From: Crocinitomicaceae bacterium
GTDB taxonomy: Bacteria; Bacteroidota; Bacteroidia; Flavobacteriales_D; Crocinitomicaceae
Assembly (NCBI GenBank): GCA_014762645.1
Contig: JABURP010000038.1
Location: forward strand, 29,458 to 87,628
Length of the DNA: 58,171 nucleotides
Direction of reading: 5' to 3'
In this document: in pieces, positions 14,798-23,922 of the stretch
Position numbering within the stretch: position 1 is the first letter of the stretch
Layout of the letters: every line of letters starts with the position of its first letter
Program-made: the position numbers and the translations under genes
The notes under the pieces: model-generated
The model's database searches: none
Seen by the model: only the letters and a program-made list of their open reading frames with translations
What the model was told of the DNA's origin: nothing

Positions 14798-17243
14798 GGT
14801 TATAACTCAGAATATTGGCAAATAAACGGTAGGCACCTTCTACCCCTTTTGGAAGTTCTCTAAAGAATGAAATACCGGTATACACAAATTGTCCTTTGCC
14901 GTGTTTCATTACAATTAATGCCCCGTCAACCGGTTCTTCTCCCTGATCATGCCAGGACAAAATTGGCGTATACGCATCCGACCATTCGCCTGCAAAGTAT
15001 AGCCCTCTTTCCTGGACCCAGCCGTCAAAATCTCTATTGGTAATTTTGTTAGGCAGGTTCAATATTGGATGATCTTTTTCAAGAAAAACAACTTCTGCGT
15101 CTTCTTCCGTTACGCGGTTTCGTGACAATTTAAAAGGTGCAGGTCCAAACTCTTCGTCTCTTATTGAACGGGAAGCTGTGTTGTACTGCATTATTAGATT
15201 CCCTCCGCTTTCAACATAGTCAAACAGCTTTTCATGGTGATTAAACAATTCGGAATGAACATTATAGATACGAATACCAAGTACAACGGAATTAAATTCA
15301 GAAAGATCTACATCTGGCAAATCAGCAACAGTGAACTCCTTCACTTCAAAACCTAGTTGCCGAATAGCTTCCGGAACTGCATCATCCACTCCTTTTATAT
15401 AAGCAATTTTACCGGGATTTATCTTTACATCCAGCTTAACACATGGCATTTCGGATGGTAAAAGCAAAGTTTGCGTTGTAATGTGAGGATAATCAATTTC
15501 CTGTAAGGATCGGATTTTCTCTTTAGAACTGGACGTAAGGGTAATCACACCTTTAACCGCATTTTCAGTGGCTTTTACAACAAACTCCACCCACTTTTCA
15601 CTGTGCTTATCTACTAACGCTACTGGAATTTCGCGTGGTGTAATTTGCCAACCTTTGGGTGCCTTCACATACAAATAATCATTCAGGCTATCCGCAAAAC
15701 TATGAATGCGCAGTCGAACCGTTTTTTGCTCACCTTCCTTTACTATTAAAATATCATTCTCAAAATTTGCTGTAAACGTTGGCGTACAGATCATATCACG
15801 CCTTTTTTCTCCGAAGGAAGGATCGCGCCACTTGTACTCAACAGGCCTTTGAATATCAATCGTTCGACCATTCACTGTAATGTGAAAGTTAGCTTGTAAT
15901 GTCGGTTCACTTTCAGGTTGACCAATTTTAGCCTCATCCTTTACAACAAATCTATCTTCATAAGGATGAAGTAACCAGTACGGGTTGGTATACTCGGCTT
16001 CAAAGGCCTCTTCAAAATCCATTTCAATTTGCTGTCCTGCCTTCATTACCAGTTTTTCAGCTATCATATTCTTGCCATTAACGCCAAACGCATCTACTGT
16101 CAATTGTAGCGGTGACCGGTTAATTATATTAAGCGTCAACGGCACTTTTTCTTCCTGAACAAATGAATAATCATCTCCTACTACTTCAATATACAGACCT
16201 AAACAGTTTACAATGATCTCGTTGCACAGATTTAGTTTTTCTTCTTTAAAGGGGGAGTCAGGTAACTTTTCAAGGCGTTTATTGATATACAACAGATCCT
16301 TTAGATTGGATGCCGGCTGAACAAAATCAAAACTTGCCAGTAATTTTTCCAGGCGATTCTCAAATGTTTCGTCAATTATATCTGTCCAGGTTTGATGGGA
16401 CTTTTCAAAGAAAGAGGTAGTAATTTGTTCTCCTGCCAAGTGTTCAAAATATTCAAGTCTCGAACCCCGTTCCAGAATTGCCCCAAATCCCTGGCATTTA
16501 TGTTGGCTACGGGCAATCGTCCCTATTTCGTTATAAGACATCCCCAATTGTGGACTATAACCACCGATATCTTTTACAAAGTACTTATCCGGGTATTTTT
16601 TAGCACTATCTGCAATTGATTTCATCCACCAATAAGAGGTATTCCAGTATAAAGAGGTGGCTTTCCATGCCCCGTATTTCTCAACTTGTTGAGGAAGATA
16701 ATCAGGATCTGCCGCTTTTTCAAATGCTTCAATAGCAAGAATTGCAGAGGCGGTATGGTGCCCGTGTCCTCCCCGGCTATCCGGAGGAAAGCGAGTAATA
16801 ATAATATCAGGGCGAAATTTACGGATGACCAACACCACATCCGACAGAATCTGTTCTTTGCCCCATTTTCTGAATGATTCTTCTGCGTATTTTGAATAAC
16901 CAAAATCTACGGCACGCGTGAAAAATTGTCTGGCACCGTCGTACGATCTGGCCGACAGTAATTCCTGGGTGCGCAAAACACCAAGTTTTTCACTCAGTTC
17001 ATTACCAATGAGGTTTTGACCGCCATCCCCTCTTGTCAATGACAAATACGCCGTTTCAGCTTTTTCACCCAGTGATAGATAGGCCAGTAACCGTGTGTTT
17101 TCATCATCAGGGTGTGCTGCGATATACAAAACCCGATTGAGCGAATGTAATTTTTGTAAATCAACGTAAATCTCTGAAGCCCTTTTATTAGCGAGCAGAG
17201 ACAGGTTGGCGATAAGTAATGTTAAAGTGATTAAGTACTTCAT
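14790..17243 (-). CDS. Large secreted PIG-L family deacetylase
   Basis: A signal peptide (MKYLITLTLLIANLSLLANK) precedes a GlcNAc-PI de-N-acetylase (PIG-L/LmbE) domain at about residues 30-260. The zinc/catalytic motif is AAHPDDE (H44, D46, D47) and the distal metal His is in GGHGHH (H160-H163). PIG-L enzymes remove N-acetyl groups from N-acetylglucosamine conjugates. The remaining ~550 residues include Ig-like/NEW3-type beta domains (about 350-620) and a C-terminal region (about 630-817) resembling a glutamine-amidotransferase-like fold. This long architecture is found in Bacteroidota. It is the first gene of a tight three-gene operon with the microprotein and the SSS transporter. Confidence 0.87.
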   Translation of the reverse strand: MKYLITLTLLIANLSLLANKRASEIYVDLQKLHSLNRVLYIAAHPDDENTRLLAYLSLGEKAETAYLSLTRGDGGQNLIGNELSEKLGVLRTQELLSARSYDGARQFFTRAVDFGYSKYAEESFRKWGKEQILSDVVLVIRKFRPDIIITRFPPDSRGGHGHHTASAILAIEAFEKAADPDYLPQQVEKYGAWKATSLYWNTSYWWMKSIADSAKKYPDKYFVKDIGGYSPQLGMSYNEIGTIARSQHKCQGFGAILERGSRLEYFEHLAGEQITTSFFEKSHQTWTDIIDETFENRLEKLLASFDFVQPASNLKDLLYINKRLEKLPDSPFKEEKLNLCNEIIVNCLGLYIEVVGDDYSFVQEEKVPLTLNIINRSPLQLTVDAFGVNGKNMIAEKLVMKAGQQIEMDFEEAFEAEYTNPYWLLHPYEDRFVVKDEAKIGQPESEPTLQANFHITVNGRTIDIQRPVEYKWRDPSFGEKRRDMICTPTFTANFENDILIVKEGEQKTVRLRIHSFADSLNDYLYVKAPKGWQITPREIPVALVDKHSEKWVEFVVKATENAVKGVITLTSSSKEKIRSLQEIDYPHITTQTLLLPSEMPCVKLDVKINPGKIAYIKGVDDAVPEAIRQLGFEVKEFTVADLPDVDLSEFNSVVLGIRIYNVHSELFNHHEKLFDYVESGGNLIMQYNTASRSIRDEEFGPAPFKLSRNRVTEEDAEVVFLEKDHPILNLPNKITNRDFDGWVQERGLYFAGEWSDAYTPILSWHDQGEEPVDGALIVMKHGKGQFVYTGISFFRELPKGVEGAYRLFANILSYNHE

Positions 17244-17330
17244 AGTTCAAGGATCAACAAAACTAAGGATTTATTGTGTTAATCCTGTTACCGTTCATCC
17301 AGGCTATAAAGTTGAGGAAAGAATAAGAAC

Positions 17331-18248
17331 TTAACGAATTAAAGTGGACAGAAACAACATGATCTCACTCATACATTCATTGCAGTCCAAAAACCCAAAA
17401 TGATCCATATTATCCAGGCGCTTAAGGTGATTATTCAAGCCTATAGATGCTGCCCTTTGATGTATGAGTCCAGAGCCTTGTGTAAGCACCTTTGTAGTAC
17501 CAGCAAACCCTTCATTATAAGGTACAATATCATCTGCAGTACCGTGAATTGAAAACAAAGGAGGTTCATTCTTATCTACCATATCTGCTTGGAGTAAGGA
17601 GCCGGCAATGTTTATCACACCATGAATTTTTGATGGATACCCGGGATTACCGCTTTTACCTTCTAATCCTCCCTGTTTCTGAATATATTCTAACATGGGA
17701 GTTCCTCCCATTTTGATTATATCTTCTTTGGTATTGGCGTAAGCATAATGCAAACTTGTGATAGCTCCTGCTGAATAGCCCCCAATAAATATATTATCGG
17801 TATTAATTCTGTATTTGTTTTGGGTAGCAGCATCTTTATAGAAATACCTTACTGACGCTTTCATATCGGCAATAGCATCTATTACGGCACGCTTTGCCAC
17901 ATAAAATGAATCGTCCACGACATCAATCAATCGGTAATCGATCGTGACAGCAACGAAACCTGCTCTGGCCAGCGCCATGCACTCTTCATGAAAATCACTT
18001 TTATCTCCAATAAAAAAGTATCCTCCATGTCCCAGAACTACCAGAGGCCTTTCTTTCATAGTATCACCTACGGGTTGATATACATCCATATACAGTTCTT
18101 CCAGCACACCTCCCTGGGTGTAAGCAGAACCATAAAGCACATTAGTTTCGACTTCAACATCATTAAAAATCTCTGATTTGAAGCGGTCGTTATTAGCAAA
18201 TACAACCGCAGAGAGTAGACAACAGAAAATTACAACATAGGTTTTCAT
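17331..18248 (-). CDS. Secreted alpha/beta hydrolase (carboxylesterase-like)
   Basis: A signal peptide (MKTYVVIFCCLLSAVVFA) is followed by an alpha/beta-hydrolase fold. HGG at 74-76 is the oxyanion-hole motif, GYSAG gives nucleophile S159, HGTADDIVP gives the acid (D239 or D240), and MDHFGF gives H283. This triad layout fits the BD-FAE/esterase-lipase group acting on carboxylic esters, possibly acetylated or feruloylated polysaccharide. It lies 88 bp upstream of the PIG-L gene on the same strand and could be co-transcribed, which would link two deacylating enzymes. Periplasmic location is expected. Confidence 0.85.
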   Translation of the reverse strand: MKTYVVIFCCLLSAVVFANNDRFKSEIFNDVEVETNVLYGSAYTQGGVLEELYMDVYQPVGDTMKERPLVVLGHGGYFFIGDKSDFHEECMALARAGFVAVTIDYRLIDVVDDSFYVAKRAVIDAIADMKASVRYFYKDAATQNKYRINTDNIFIGGYSAGAITSLHYAYANTKEDIIKMGGTPMLEYIQKQGGLEGKSGNPGYPSKIHGVINIAGSLLQADMVDKNEPPLFSIHGTADDIVPYNEGFAGTTKVLTQGSGLIHQRAASIGLNNHLKRLDNMDHFGFLDCNECMSEIMLFLSTLIR

Positions 18249-18319
18249 AGGCTCAGGTTTAAGGGTTATTCACCAGTCCTTCTTTAATAAACGCTATTAT
18301 TTTAAAATTATGCGAAACA

Positions 18320-18348
18320 AAAAAGTCTGACCGGTGGGGTCAGACTTA
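18320..18348 (-). terminator. Terminator downstream of the SRPBCC gene
   Basis: Perfect 10-bp arms AAGTCTGACC and GGTCAGACTT flank a GGTGG loop. Read on the minus strand the hairpin ends in a T run. It lies beyond the 34-codon fragment that follows the SRPBCC stop. Confidence 0.85.
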
Positions 18349-18370
18349 TAATGCAATTCTAATTAAGAAG

Positions 18371-18475
18371 TTACTTCACAGCAAAATGGATTTGAGTTTC
18401 CAATGCAGATTCTTCCGTATCTGTTGGGCTGTTCAGGTGTATTTCGATTAGATCAACTCGTTTGATGTGTTCAAA
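18371..18475 (-). pseudogene. 34-codon open frame without start (possible gene remnant)
   Basis: After four consecutive in-frame stops (TAA TAA TAA TAG) that end the SRPBCC gene, the same frame reopens for 34 codons starting FEHIKRVDLIEIHLNSP and ends with TAA at 18371, before the terminator. No ATG, GTG or TTG begins it. Its composition is protein-like, so it may be the tail of a decayed or truncated gene; a chance open stretch is also possible. Confidence 0.35.
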
Positions 18476-18484
18476 CTATTATTA

Positions 18485-18886
18485 TTAATTCTTCCCGTAA
18501 TATTCAGTCATGGGTTCAAAATAATGCTGTTTCCATCCTTCTGAGTATTTTTCTCCATCACCGTCCGGAAGATTGGATTGCGTGATGACAACTTTAGTCA
18601 TATTTTCCTCTAATTCTTCCAACCATACTTCAAGTTTAGAATGCTCAGCATCTTCTGGAAACTCTGCTGTACGCCAGGTTTGAAAGATTCGCTTGTTTTT
18701 CTCCAATTGTAAATTGGATCCTGATATATACCCGTCCCAGGCAGTGAAACGTGTCTGTGGTTCTTTGGATATCTGTGCATATCCGCCAGTCATTTTGGTG
18801 TGTCCGTCTGATGACAACCAATCTTCATAAATTCTTGCAGCACTTGCGGGGATAATTGCTTCTACTTTTAGCATGTCCATGATCAT
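18485..18886 (-). CDS. SRPBCC/AHSA1-like protein
   Basis: The 133-residue product matches the Bet v1-like SRPBCC (activator of Hsp90 ATPase homologue 1-like) pattern. VEAIIPASAARIYEDWLSS is the first strand and helix, RFTAWDGYISGSNL is the central turn, RIFQTWRTAEFP follows, and the long C-terminal helix region is SEGWKQHYFEPMTEYYG. Such proteins bind hydrophobic ligands in a cavity; the ligand is unknown. No signal peptide, so cytoplasmic. Several start codons are possible (18886, 18880, 18874), all with the same domain. A perfect terminator-like hairpin separates it from the VOC gene upstream, so it has its own promoter. Confidence 0.8.
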   Translation of the reverse strand: MIMDMLKVEAIIPASAARIYEDWLSSDGHTKMTGGYAQISKEPQTRFTAWDGYISGSNLQLEKNKRIFQTWRTAEFPEDAEHSKLEVWLEELEENMTKVVITQSNLPDGDGEKYSEGWKQHYFEPMTEYYGKN

Positions 18887-18995
18887 ATTTTTTGCAGCAT
18901 TGAATTTACGAATTCTCTCAGAACAATCACAAAAATGAACAGGTTATATCATGGTAAATAATTGACCTAAAACGACTTCAATCGTTTAAAATATA

Positions 18996-19028
18996 AAAAA
19001 GAGCACAAAGAAAAAATGTGCTCTTTTT
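18996..19028. terminator. Bidirectional terminator-like hairpin after the VOC gene
   Basis: Perfect 12-bp arms AAAAAGAGCACA and TGTGCTCTTTTT surround a 9-base A-rich loop. The hairpin lies 21 bp beyond the VOC stop and 110 bp before the SRPBCC start, and should end the minus-strand VOC transcript. Confidence 0.85.
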
Positions 19029-19048
19029 ATTGAGATAAATATCGCGAT

Positions 19049-19459
19049 TCAGTATTTATTTCTTTCTTCTGGATTATCACTTAAGTATTGAACAAATTCA
19101 AACTCATTCCCGTCATCATCCACGAAGTAATCACGGATCCTGAACTCCTCTACCTGCTTAGGAAAATCCCTTCTAAACCCGTTAGCAAGTAAACGATTGG
19201 CTATCTCTTCTACATCATTAACAACAAAACCAAGGTGATTAATGCCTGAATTGTTATAGTTCTTTTGGATTTCTTGCTGTTCAATAGCTTCGTTAATGGC
19301 CAGATATGTTTCCTCGTTGCCTAGATGTATCCACTTTCTTCCGTTGCTCTCACCCCCACCTCTAATTTCAAATTCCGGAAATGCTGTTTTGAAAAATTCG
19401 ATTGAACGCTCAAGATTATTTACAGTAATGTTGGCGTGTTCTAAATATAATGTATTCAT
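19049..19459 (-). CDS. VOC family (glyoxalase/bleomycin-resistance-like) protein
   Basis: Two paired beta-alpha-beta-beta-beta halves are visible: LEHANITVNNLERSIEFFKT with WIHLGNEETYLAI, and NHLGFVVNDVEEIANRLLANG with RDYFVDDDGNEFEFVQYL. This is the vicinal oxygen chelate fold. Likely metal ligands are H8 and the late Glu in EFEFV. The family includes glyoxalases, dioxygenases and antibiotic-binding proteins; the sequence does not say which. It is cytoplasmic and monocistronic, with a strong hairpin after it. The 92-bp upstream region separates it from the lipoprotein gene at 19552. Confidence 0.82.
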   Translation of the reverse strand: MNTLYLEHANITVNNLERSIEFFKTAFPEFEIRGGGESNGRKWIHLGNEETYLAINEAIEQQEIQKNYNNSGINHLGFVVNDVEEIANRLLANGFRRDFPKQVEEFRIRDYFVDDDGNEFEFVQYLSDNPEERNKY

Positions 19460-19551
19460 GATTTAAATATTTTTGATTCAGAACAAATATCTGAACAGAA
19501 AACATATAAATCAAATCGATAATATTTAACTAAGTATAGATTTATACTATA

Positions 19552-20331
19552 CTAGTAAACTATTTTGAAATCATCTAACTCGACAACTTCACCATTTTTG
19601 GATATTGTCACCTCTTGTTGTAACAAGGTACTTCCTCCGTTAACGGTATCCTTTGTATACACATACACCTTATAGTCTCCCTTCAACAAGCGTTCAAACT
19701 TATACCCGCCGGCCTCCCCGGTTTCCTCACTATCATCATAAACTGAATTATCACCATACACTATATAGACATCAACATCATGCAAAGGCATCTCTGACGA
19801 CAGCACCACATCTTTACCTTGTTGAACAATGTCTATATTAAAAGGAGATGTCATGTCTTCGGCATCCGGACAGACCCCTCCTTCGCTGCTTGTGATTTGT
19901 AAAATATCATTTTGTAATGCTAACATAAAGTCAGAAGTAACGCTCTGAATAGAATCCTTTGTATGGGTAGCTATATCCAGGTTTGAGTCAGAATAATTAA
20001 ACATTACCTCAATACCAGTTCTGCCTTGTAAACCCGGGTCACCATTTGATATCCAGTTAGGGTTGTGATACCAGATATAGTAGTACTTATTCAAATCTGG
20101 ATGGTTCAACAACCAATAGTCTCCATGTTCTACGAGGCTGCCGTTAGTAAATGTAACGGCTGTTATTTCCGCTCGTGCAAAATCGTGATCAATACCTACC
20201 ACATTTCCTGTGATCATTGCTGTTCCTCCTGTACCTGCTGATTTATTACAACTGGCTATTATTGCACTGAGTATGATGACCATTGTCAAAACACTACTGC
20301 TTGATAATTTTTTCGTTTGTGACTTTTTCAT
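19552..20331 (-). CDS. Lipoprotein of unknown function, 259 aa
   Basis: The N-terminus has a basic stretch (MKKSQTKK), a hydrophobic core and the lipobox IIASC (Cys at residue 28), so it is probably a lipoprotein. The central region has no recognised domain. The C-terminal ~90 residues (PLHDVDVYIVYGD, then GGYKFERLLKGDYKVYVYTKD) resemble a prealbumin- or Ig-like beta-sandwich repeat. The ATG at 20331 lies inside the 3' end of the CotH gene, giving a 38-bp overlap in another frame. The alternative ATG at 20283 would remove the overlap but lose the positive n-region. The tight arrangement implies co-expression with the CotH kinase-like gene. Confidence 0.72.
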   Translation of the reverse strand: MKKSQTKKLSSSSVLTMVIILSAIIASCNKSAGTGGTAMITGNVVGIDHDFARAEITAVTFTNGSLVEHGDYWLLNHPDLNKYYYIWYHNPNWISNGDPGLQGRTGIEVMFNYSDSNLDIATHTKDSIQSVTSDFMLALQNDILQITSSEGGVCPDAEDMTSPFNIDIVQQGKDVVLSSEMPLHDVDVYIVYGDNSVYDDSEETGEAGGYKFERLLKGDYKVYVYTKDTVNGGSTLLQQEVTISKNGEVVELDDFKIVY

Positions 20332-22498
20332 TGTTTAAATATAAATTCAGTGTATAAATTCCGGCTGTCAAGGCAGATAAATCCAAAGTGAATTGATTTC
20401 CTTGTGTAAATATACCCGTTTGTACAATTCTACCAGAAATATCATTCAATTCCCACTTGATATTGCTCACAGGTTCAGAAAATTGGAGTTGAAGGTAATT
20501 TTGTGTCGGATTTGGAAAAATCCTTGTGTTGATTGTGTTTTGGTTCACAGCGAGGTTAGGACAAGACCCGAACATATTGGCATCCATCCAGTTGATGCGA
20601 TCAACAACCCATGTTTTTAGATAGTCAATCTCTTCCTGATACGTATTCCCAACAAAATTATTGGGCCAAACATACATACCCAGTATTTGCCATCTTGAAA
20701 AATTTCGATCTGCAGCATCCTCTAAATAAAACGCCAATTCATCTATATAGGTCAAAATGCTATCCGTATGCAATTCATCCTGGCGCAACTCCTGCCATCT
20801 GCAATTAAGTGCGTAGGTGAAATCGGGGTCCTCAACAAATCTGTTCCAGTGAAACGGGTTATTCAAAGGACCTCCATTACCGCAAACATCATTGAAATAT
20901 ATCTCCCATCCTGTAGTTTGACCACCCTGACAGTAATTGGCGTTTCCCCACGCCAGATTAAAATCCCATAAGGGTCCTGCTTTAAGTTTGCCACCGTCAC
21001 TAATATGTTCTTTGTGGTAGAACGTACTAATGCGATATCCATCCACATTTTTACTAATTTCATTAATGATCATAAAATCAATAAAGGAAGGCACGTCAAT
21101 GTAAGCCTCATAACCAAGAACAGGATCCGAAAAATTTGGTCCATCAAGGGCATATTCAAAATCAGTAATATAATTCTGTATATAGTTGAGTTGTAAAGGG
21201 TGTATGGTATCGATATCCGGATCATGCAGTTGATATCTGAGCTGACCGGTTGCCGGCGGTGCCTGCCCAATTGGAGAATTCCATGCTACAATCCCCCCAC
21301 CGGTGGTCTTATCAATTTTCACAATGTATCCACCCGAGAGTTCATTCCCAATCGTATCTGCATATTCCAGTTTATCAACATTCACCCTTCCAGGATTTTG
21401 TTTGATACGTTCGGTTAAAACATAAACTCCCATGTACTCGTCATTCAGTATCAGTTCACACAATTTAGTTCGTGGAGAATAGTTGCCCAGATCATTGCCT
21501 AACTTATAGGTCAAAACATTTCTGATCAACGATTTATCAGAATATGGCGCAATGAGCGCCCAGTCATTATCTGCTGGCCAGTTGAATATAGAAACATTAT
21601 AGTTGGAGCTATCAGGTCCCCGGGTTTCAATTGCGTAAGGTTTCTTTGGAAAACCCTGGGAAGATGAGCCTCTGCGTTCAATTCCTATATCGCCGTAAAA
21701 CTCATTGAACGGATCGTTCACATTATTCATCACCCCGTCTCCGTTATAGATTATACCCATTTCAGCATTAATTTTTGGTTCATCTGGAATTGTAGCACCA
21801 TTATCCGTATTAATAACAACGATAGGTAAGTTTGATTCGGTAAAAATTATCGGCGGTTCAAACCAACCTGGTGTTGCGGAGTAATTGGTAACCGCAGACT
21901 TTATTCCAACATGTAAAAAAGCGCGTGATGACAAATCACTGGAGCCAGCCGCTTCATTATGGGTTTGAACCGCAAGCACATTTGAACCTAAATTAAGAAC
22001 AGAGTCTAAAAATGCTTCACTCATTGCAAATTGATAAGGATACAAACCCTGATATGCTTCTGCTTCATGTAACCCAGATGCCAATTGGTTATAATCGGGT
22101 TGTACATTTCCGACCATCATTTGCCGCGTAATCTCAACTCCATTGAGATAGGCAACAAAACCGTCATCAAAATCCATGGTTAAGGCTGCTGCTGCAATGT
22201 CTGATGTATCTATAATATTGAAAGTGATTCTATGAAAAACTGAAACTGTTCCATTGGGGAGTATGGTATTGTCATCCCCGTCTCCGTAACCAAAACCTCC
22301 AGGACCAGTATTCCATGAAGCTGTGGAAAAACCAAGTGTATTCCATGCGGGATCTACCGTTGACGTTGGCACGATATATTTCCAGGTATCTGTTTCATAA
22401 ACAACTGTTTCCCAATGATCAATACCTGATTGAGCACGGACATTCTGGAAACTTGATATTCCAGTGATTATACATAAAACAACGAGTAGTCTTAACAT
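20294..22498 (-). CDS. T9SS-exported CotH kinase-like protein
   Basis: After a signal peptide (MLRLLVVLCIITGISSF) comes an N-terminal beta-sandwich (about 30-200) with FDDGFVAYLNGVEI, then the CotH domain (about 220-560). Conserved features are SDKSLIRN, the MGVYVLTERIK segment and the acidic WDFNLAWGN motif near residue 505. CotH proteins are atypical secreted protein kinases that phosphorylate spore-coat proteins in Bacillus. The last ~80 residues (RIFPNPTQNYLQLQF to EKIIKQ) are a type A T9SS sorting tail, so the protein is expected at the cell surface or outside the cell. It overlaps the lipoprotein gene by 38 bp. Confidence 0.85.
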   Translation of the reverse strand: MLRLLVVLCIITGISSFQNVRAQSGIDHWETVVYETDTWKYIVPTSTVDPAWNTLGFSTASWNTGPGGFGYGDGDDNTILPNGTVSVFHRITFNIIDTSDIAAAALTMDFDDGFVAYLNGVEITRQMMVGNVQPDYNQLASGLHEAEAYQGLYPYQFAMSEAFLDSVLNLGSNVLAVQTHNEAAGSSDLSSRAFLHVGIKSAVTNYSATPGWFEPPIIFTESNLPIVVINTDNGATIPDEPKINAEMGIIYNGDGVMNNVNDPFNEFYGDIGIERRGSSSQGFPKKPYAIETRGPDSSNYNVSIFNWPADNDWALIAPYSDKSLIRNVLTYKLGNDLGNYSPRTKLCELILNDEYMGVYVLTERIKQNPGRVNVDKLEYADTIGNELSGGYIVKIDKTTGGGIVAWNSPIGQAPPATGQLRYQLHDPDIDTIHPLQLNYIQNYITDFEYALDGPNFSDPVLGYEAYIDVPSFIDFMIINEISKNVDGYRISTFYHKEHISDGGKLKAGPLWDFNLAWGNANYCQGGQTTGWEIYFNDVCGNGGPLNNPFHWNRFVEDPDFTYALNCRWQELRQDELHTDSILTYIDELAFYLEDAADRNFSRWQILGMYVWPNNFVGNTYQEEIDYLKTWVVDRINWMDANMFGSCPNLAVNQNTINTRIFPNPTQNYLQLQFSEPVSNIKWELNDISGRIVQTGIFTQGNQFTLDLSALTAGIYTLNLYLNNEKVTNEKIIKQ

Positions 22499-22552
22499 TC
22501 CCTATCCCCTGAGAGTAGACTAAGTTAATATTAAGACATGACATATCAAATA

Positions 22553-22582
22553 AAAAAGCCACCTTGCTTAAGGTGGCTTTTT
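22553..22582 (-). terminator. Terminator downstream of the 122-aa secreted protein gene
   Basis: Perfect 13-bp arms AAAAAGCCACCTT and AAGGTGGCTTTTT flank a GCTT loop, with T runs on both strands. The hairpin is 18 bp beyond the stop of the secreted protein gene and ends the pirin operon. Confidence 0.88.
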
Positions 22583-22600
22583 ATTTTATAATTTTCAGAA

Positions 22601-22969
22601 CTACAGCAGGCGAAATACTTTGGTAGTTTTCTTTCCACCACTACAGTCTATAAATCCTTTTTCACACAATTCATAAAACTTGAACTGTACAATATGTATT
22701 TCGTTCTCATATTCAAAGGTTACAACGCATAAGTCATCCGGACCTTCGATATATCCATTTTTATAAAAACGTTGAAAACGAACATTTTTCACGCCATTTG
22801 GCAGATTGATTCCTTTGATATTATCAAGGTTAAAATCACCATGCCGGCCATGAGCTTCACATTCAGGAAGAGGAATTACAACATTATCCGCTGCCATGGT
22901 TTTAACAGGCATTGCCATCATCCCCAACCCTAGTAAAATGCTATAAACTAAGAACTTTCTCCTTTTCAT
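22601..22969 (-). CDS. Small secreted protein, unknown function, 122 aa
   Basis: I chose the ATG at 22969 (MKRRKFLVYSILL); a TTG at 22978 would overlap the pirin stop. The first ~27 residues form a signal peptide with RR before the hydrophobic core, ending around MAADN. The mature protein is ~95 residues, with four or five Cys residues (for example ECEAHGRHGDFN and FIDCSGGKKT) and no recognised domain. It starts one base after the pirin stop, so the two genes are co-transcribed, and a strong terminator follows. Confidence 0.65.
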   Translation of the reverse strand: MKRRKFLVYSILLGLGMMAMPVKTMAADNVVIPLPECEAHGRHGDFNLDNIKGINLPNGVKNVRFQRFYKNGYIEGPDDLCVVTFEYENEIHIVQFKFYELCEKGFIDCSGGKKTTKVFRLL

Positions 22970-22970
22970 T

Positions 22971-23846
22971 TTAATCAAAATTCTCTGTTAAGATACCCAT
23001 TTTTCCGCTTTGATAGTCTAAAATGGCCTGTCTAATTTCATCTTCAGTGTTCATTACGAACGGACCATAAGTACTGACCTGCTCGCCAATTGGAACTCCT
23101 GAAAGCAGAATAAACCTGGTATCTTCGTTGGCTTGTACTGCAATAGACGTACCATCATTATTAAATAGGATCAGGTCCTTATTACCAAACTTTTTATCAT
23201 TAATCTGCAACTGACCATCCAACAAGTAGATAACAGTATTATAATTTTCAGGGATTTCATAGGTCTTTCGGCCATTACCCTGAATGTTAACGCGAAGAAT
23301 TAATACATCACTATAAGGCACGATTGGGCCTTTCTTTCCTTCCAATTCACCTGCAACAAGATATGTTTCAACTTTACCATCATCAGATGTAATCAAAGGT
23401 GTATCTTCTTTTTGCAGAGGTTGATAGGATGCTTCTTCCATTTTGTGTACTGCCGGAGCATTGATCCAAAACTGAATAATTTCAAATTCACCACCATTTT
23501 CGGCTAATTCTTTTTTTGGTCGTTCTGAGTGCACTATTCCCGAACCTGAATTCATCCATTGGGTGCCGCCTTCATCCACCACTTCTGAAGTTCCTAAAGA
23601 GTCGCGGTGATGAACCCCACCTTTAAAAATGAAGGTTACCGGTGAAAAGCCTCTATGTGGATGTGGCCCTACTCCTACTTCGCTTTGATGTTTACCTCCT
23701 TTAAGGTCATCTTTCCAATGATGAATTAGTAGAAAAGGGTCAATTTGATCAACACCTTTATACGGCAAAGCCTGATCTAAAATCGTTCCACCCATGTTGA
23801 TTTTGAAAGCTTTTGAATGATCTTTTATGGTTCTGTTCTTATCCAT
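22971..23846 (-). CDS. Pirin family protein
   Basis: A bicupin of the pirin family. The N-terminal cupin has the iron ligands in the expected places: H62 and H64 in PHPHRGF, and H106 and E108 in GIVHSERP. MNSGSGIVHSERP is the usual pirin signature. Bacterial pirins have been reported as quercetinase-like dioxygenases or redox-sensing regulators; the role here cannot be determined. The C-terminal cupin is complete (residues ~150-280). No signal peptide, so cytoplasmic. It is the first gene of a two-gene unit with the small secreted protein. Confidence 0.9.
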   Translation of the reverse strand: MDKNRTIKDHSKAFKINMGGTILDQALPYKGVDQIDPFLLIHHWKDDLKGGKHQSEVGVGPHPHRGFSPVTFIFKGGVHHRDSLGTSEVVDEGGTQWMNSGSGIVHSERPKKELAENGGEFEIIQFWINAPAVHKMEEASYQPLQKEDTPLITSDDGKVETYLVAGELEGKKGPIVPYSDVLILRVNIQGNGRKTYEIPENYNTVIYLLDGQLQINDKKFGNKDLILFNNDGTSIAVQANEDTRFILLSGVPIGEQVSTYGPFVMNTEDEIRQAILDYQSGKMGILTENFD

Positions 23847-23922
23847 AGTTTCAAAGATACAAAATATACATGTTTAAACATGCATATTTTATACATTAAC
23901 TATGCCCTTGTTATTCTGTGTT

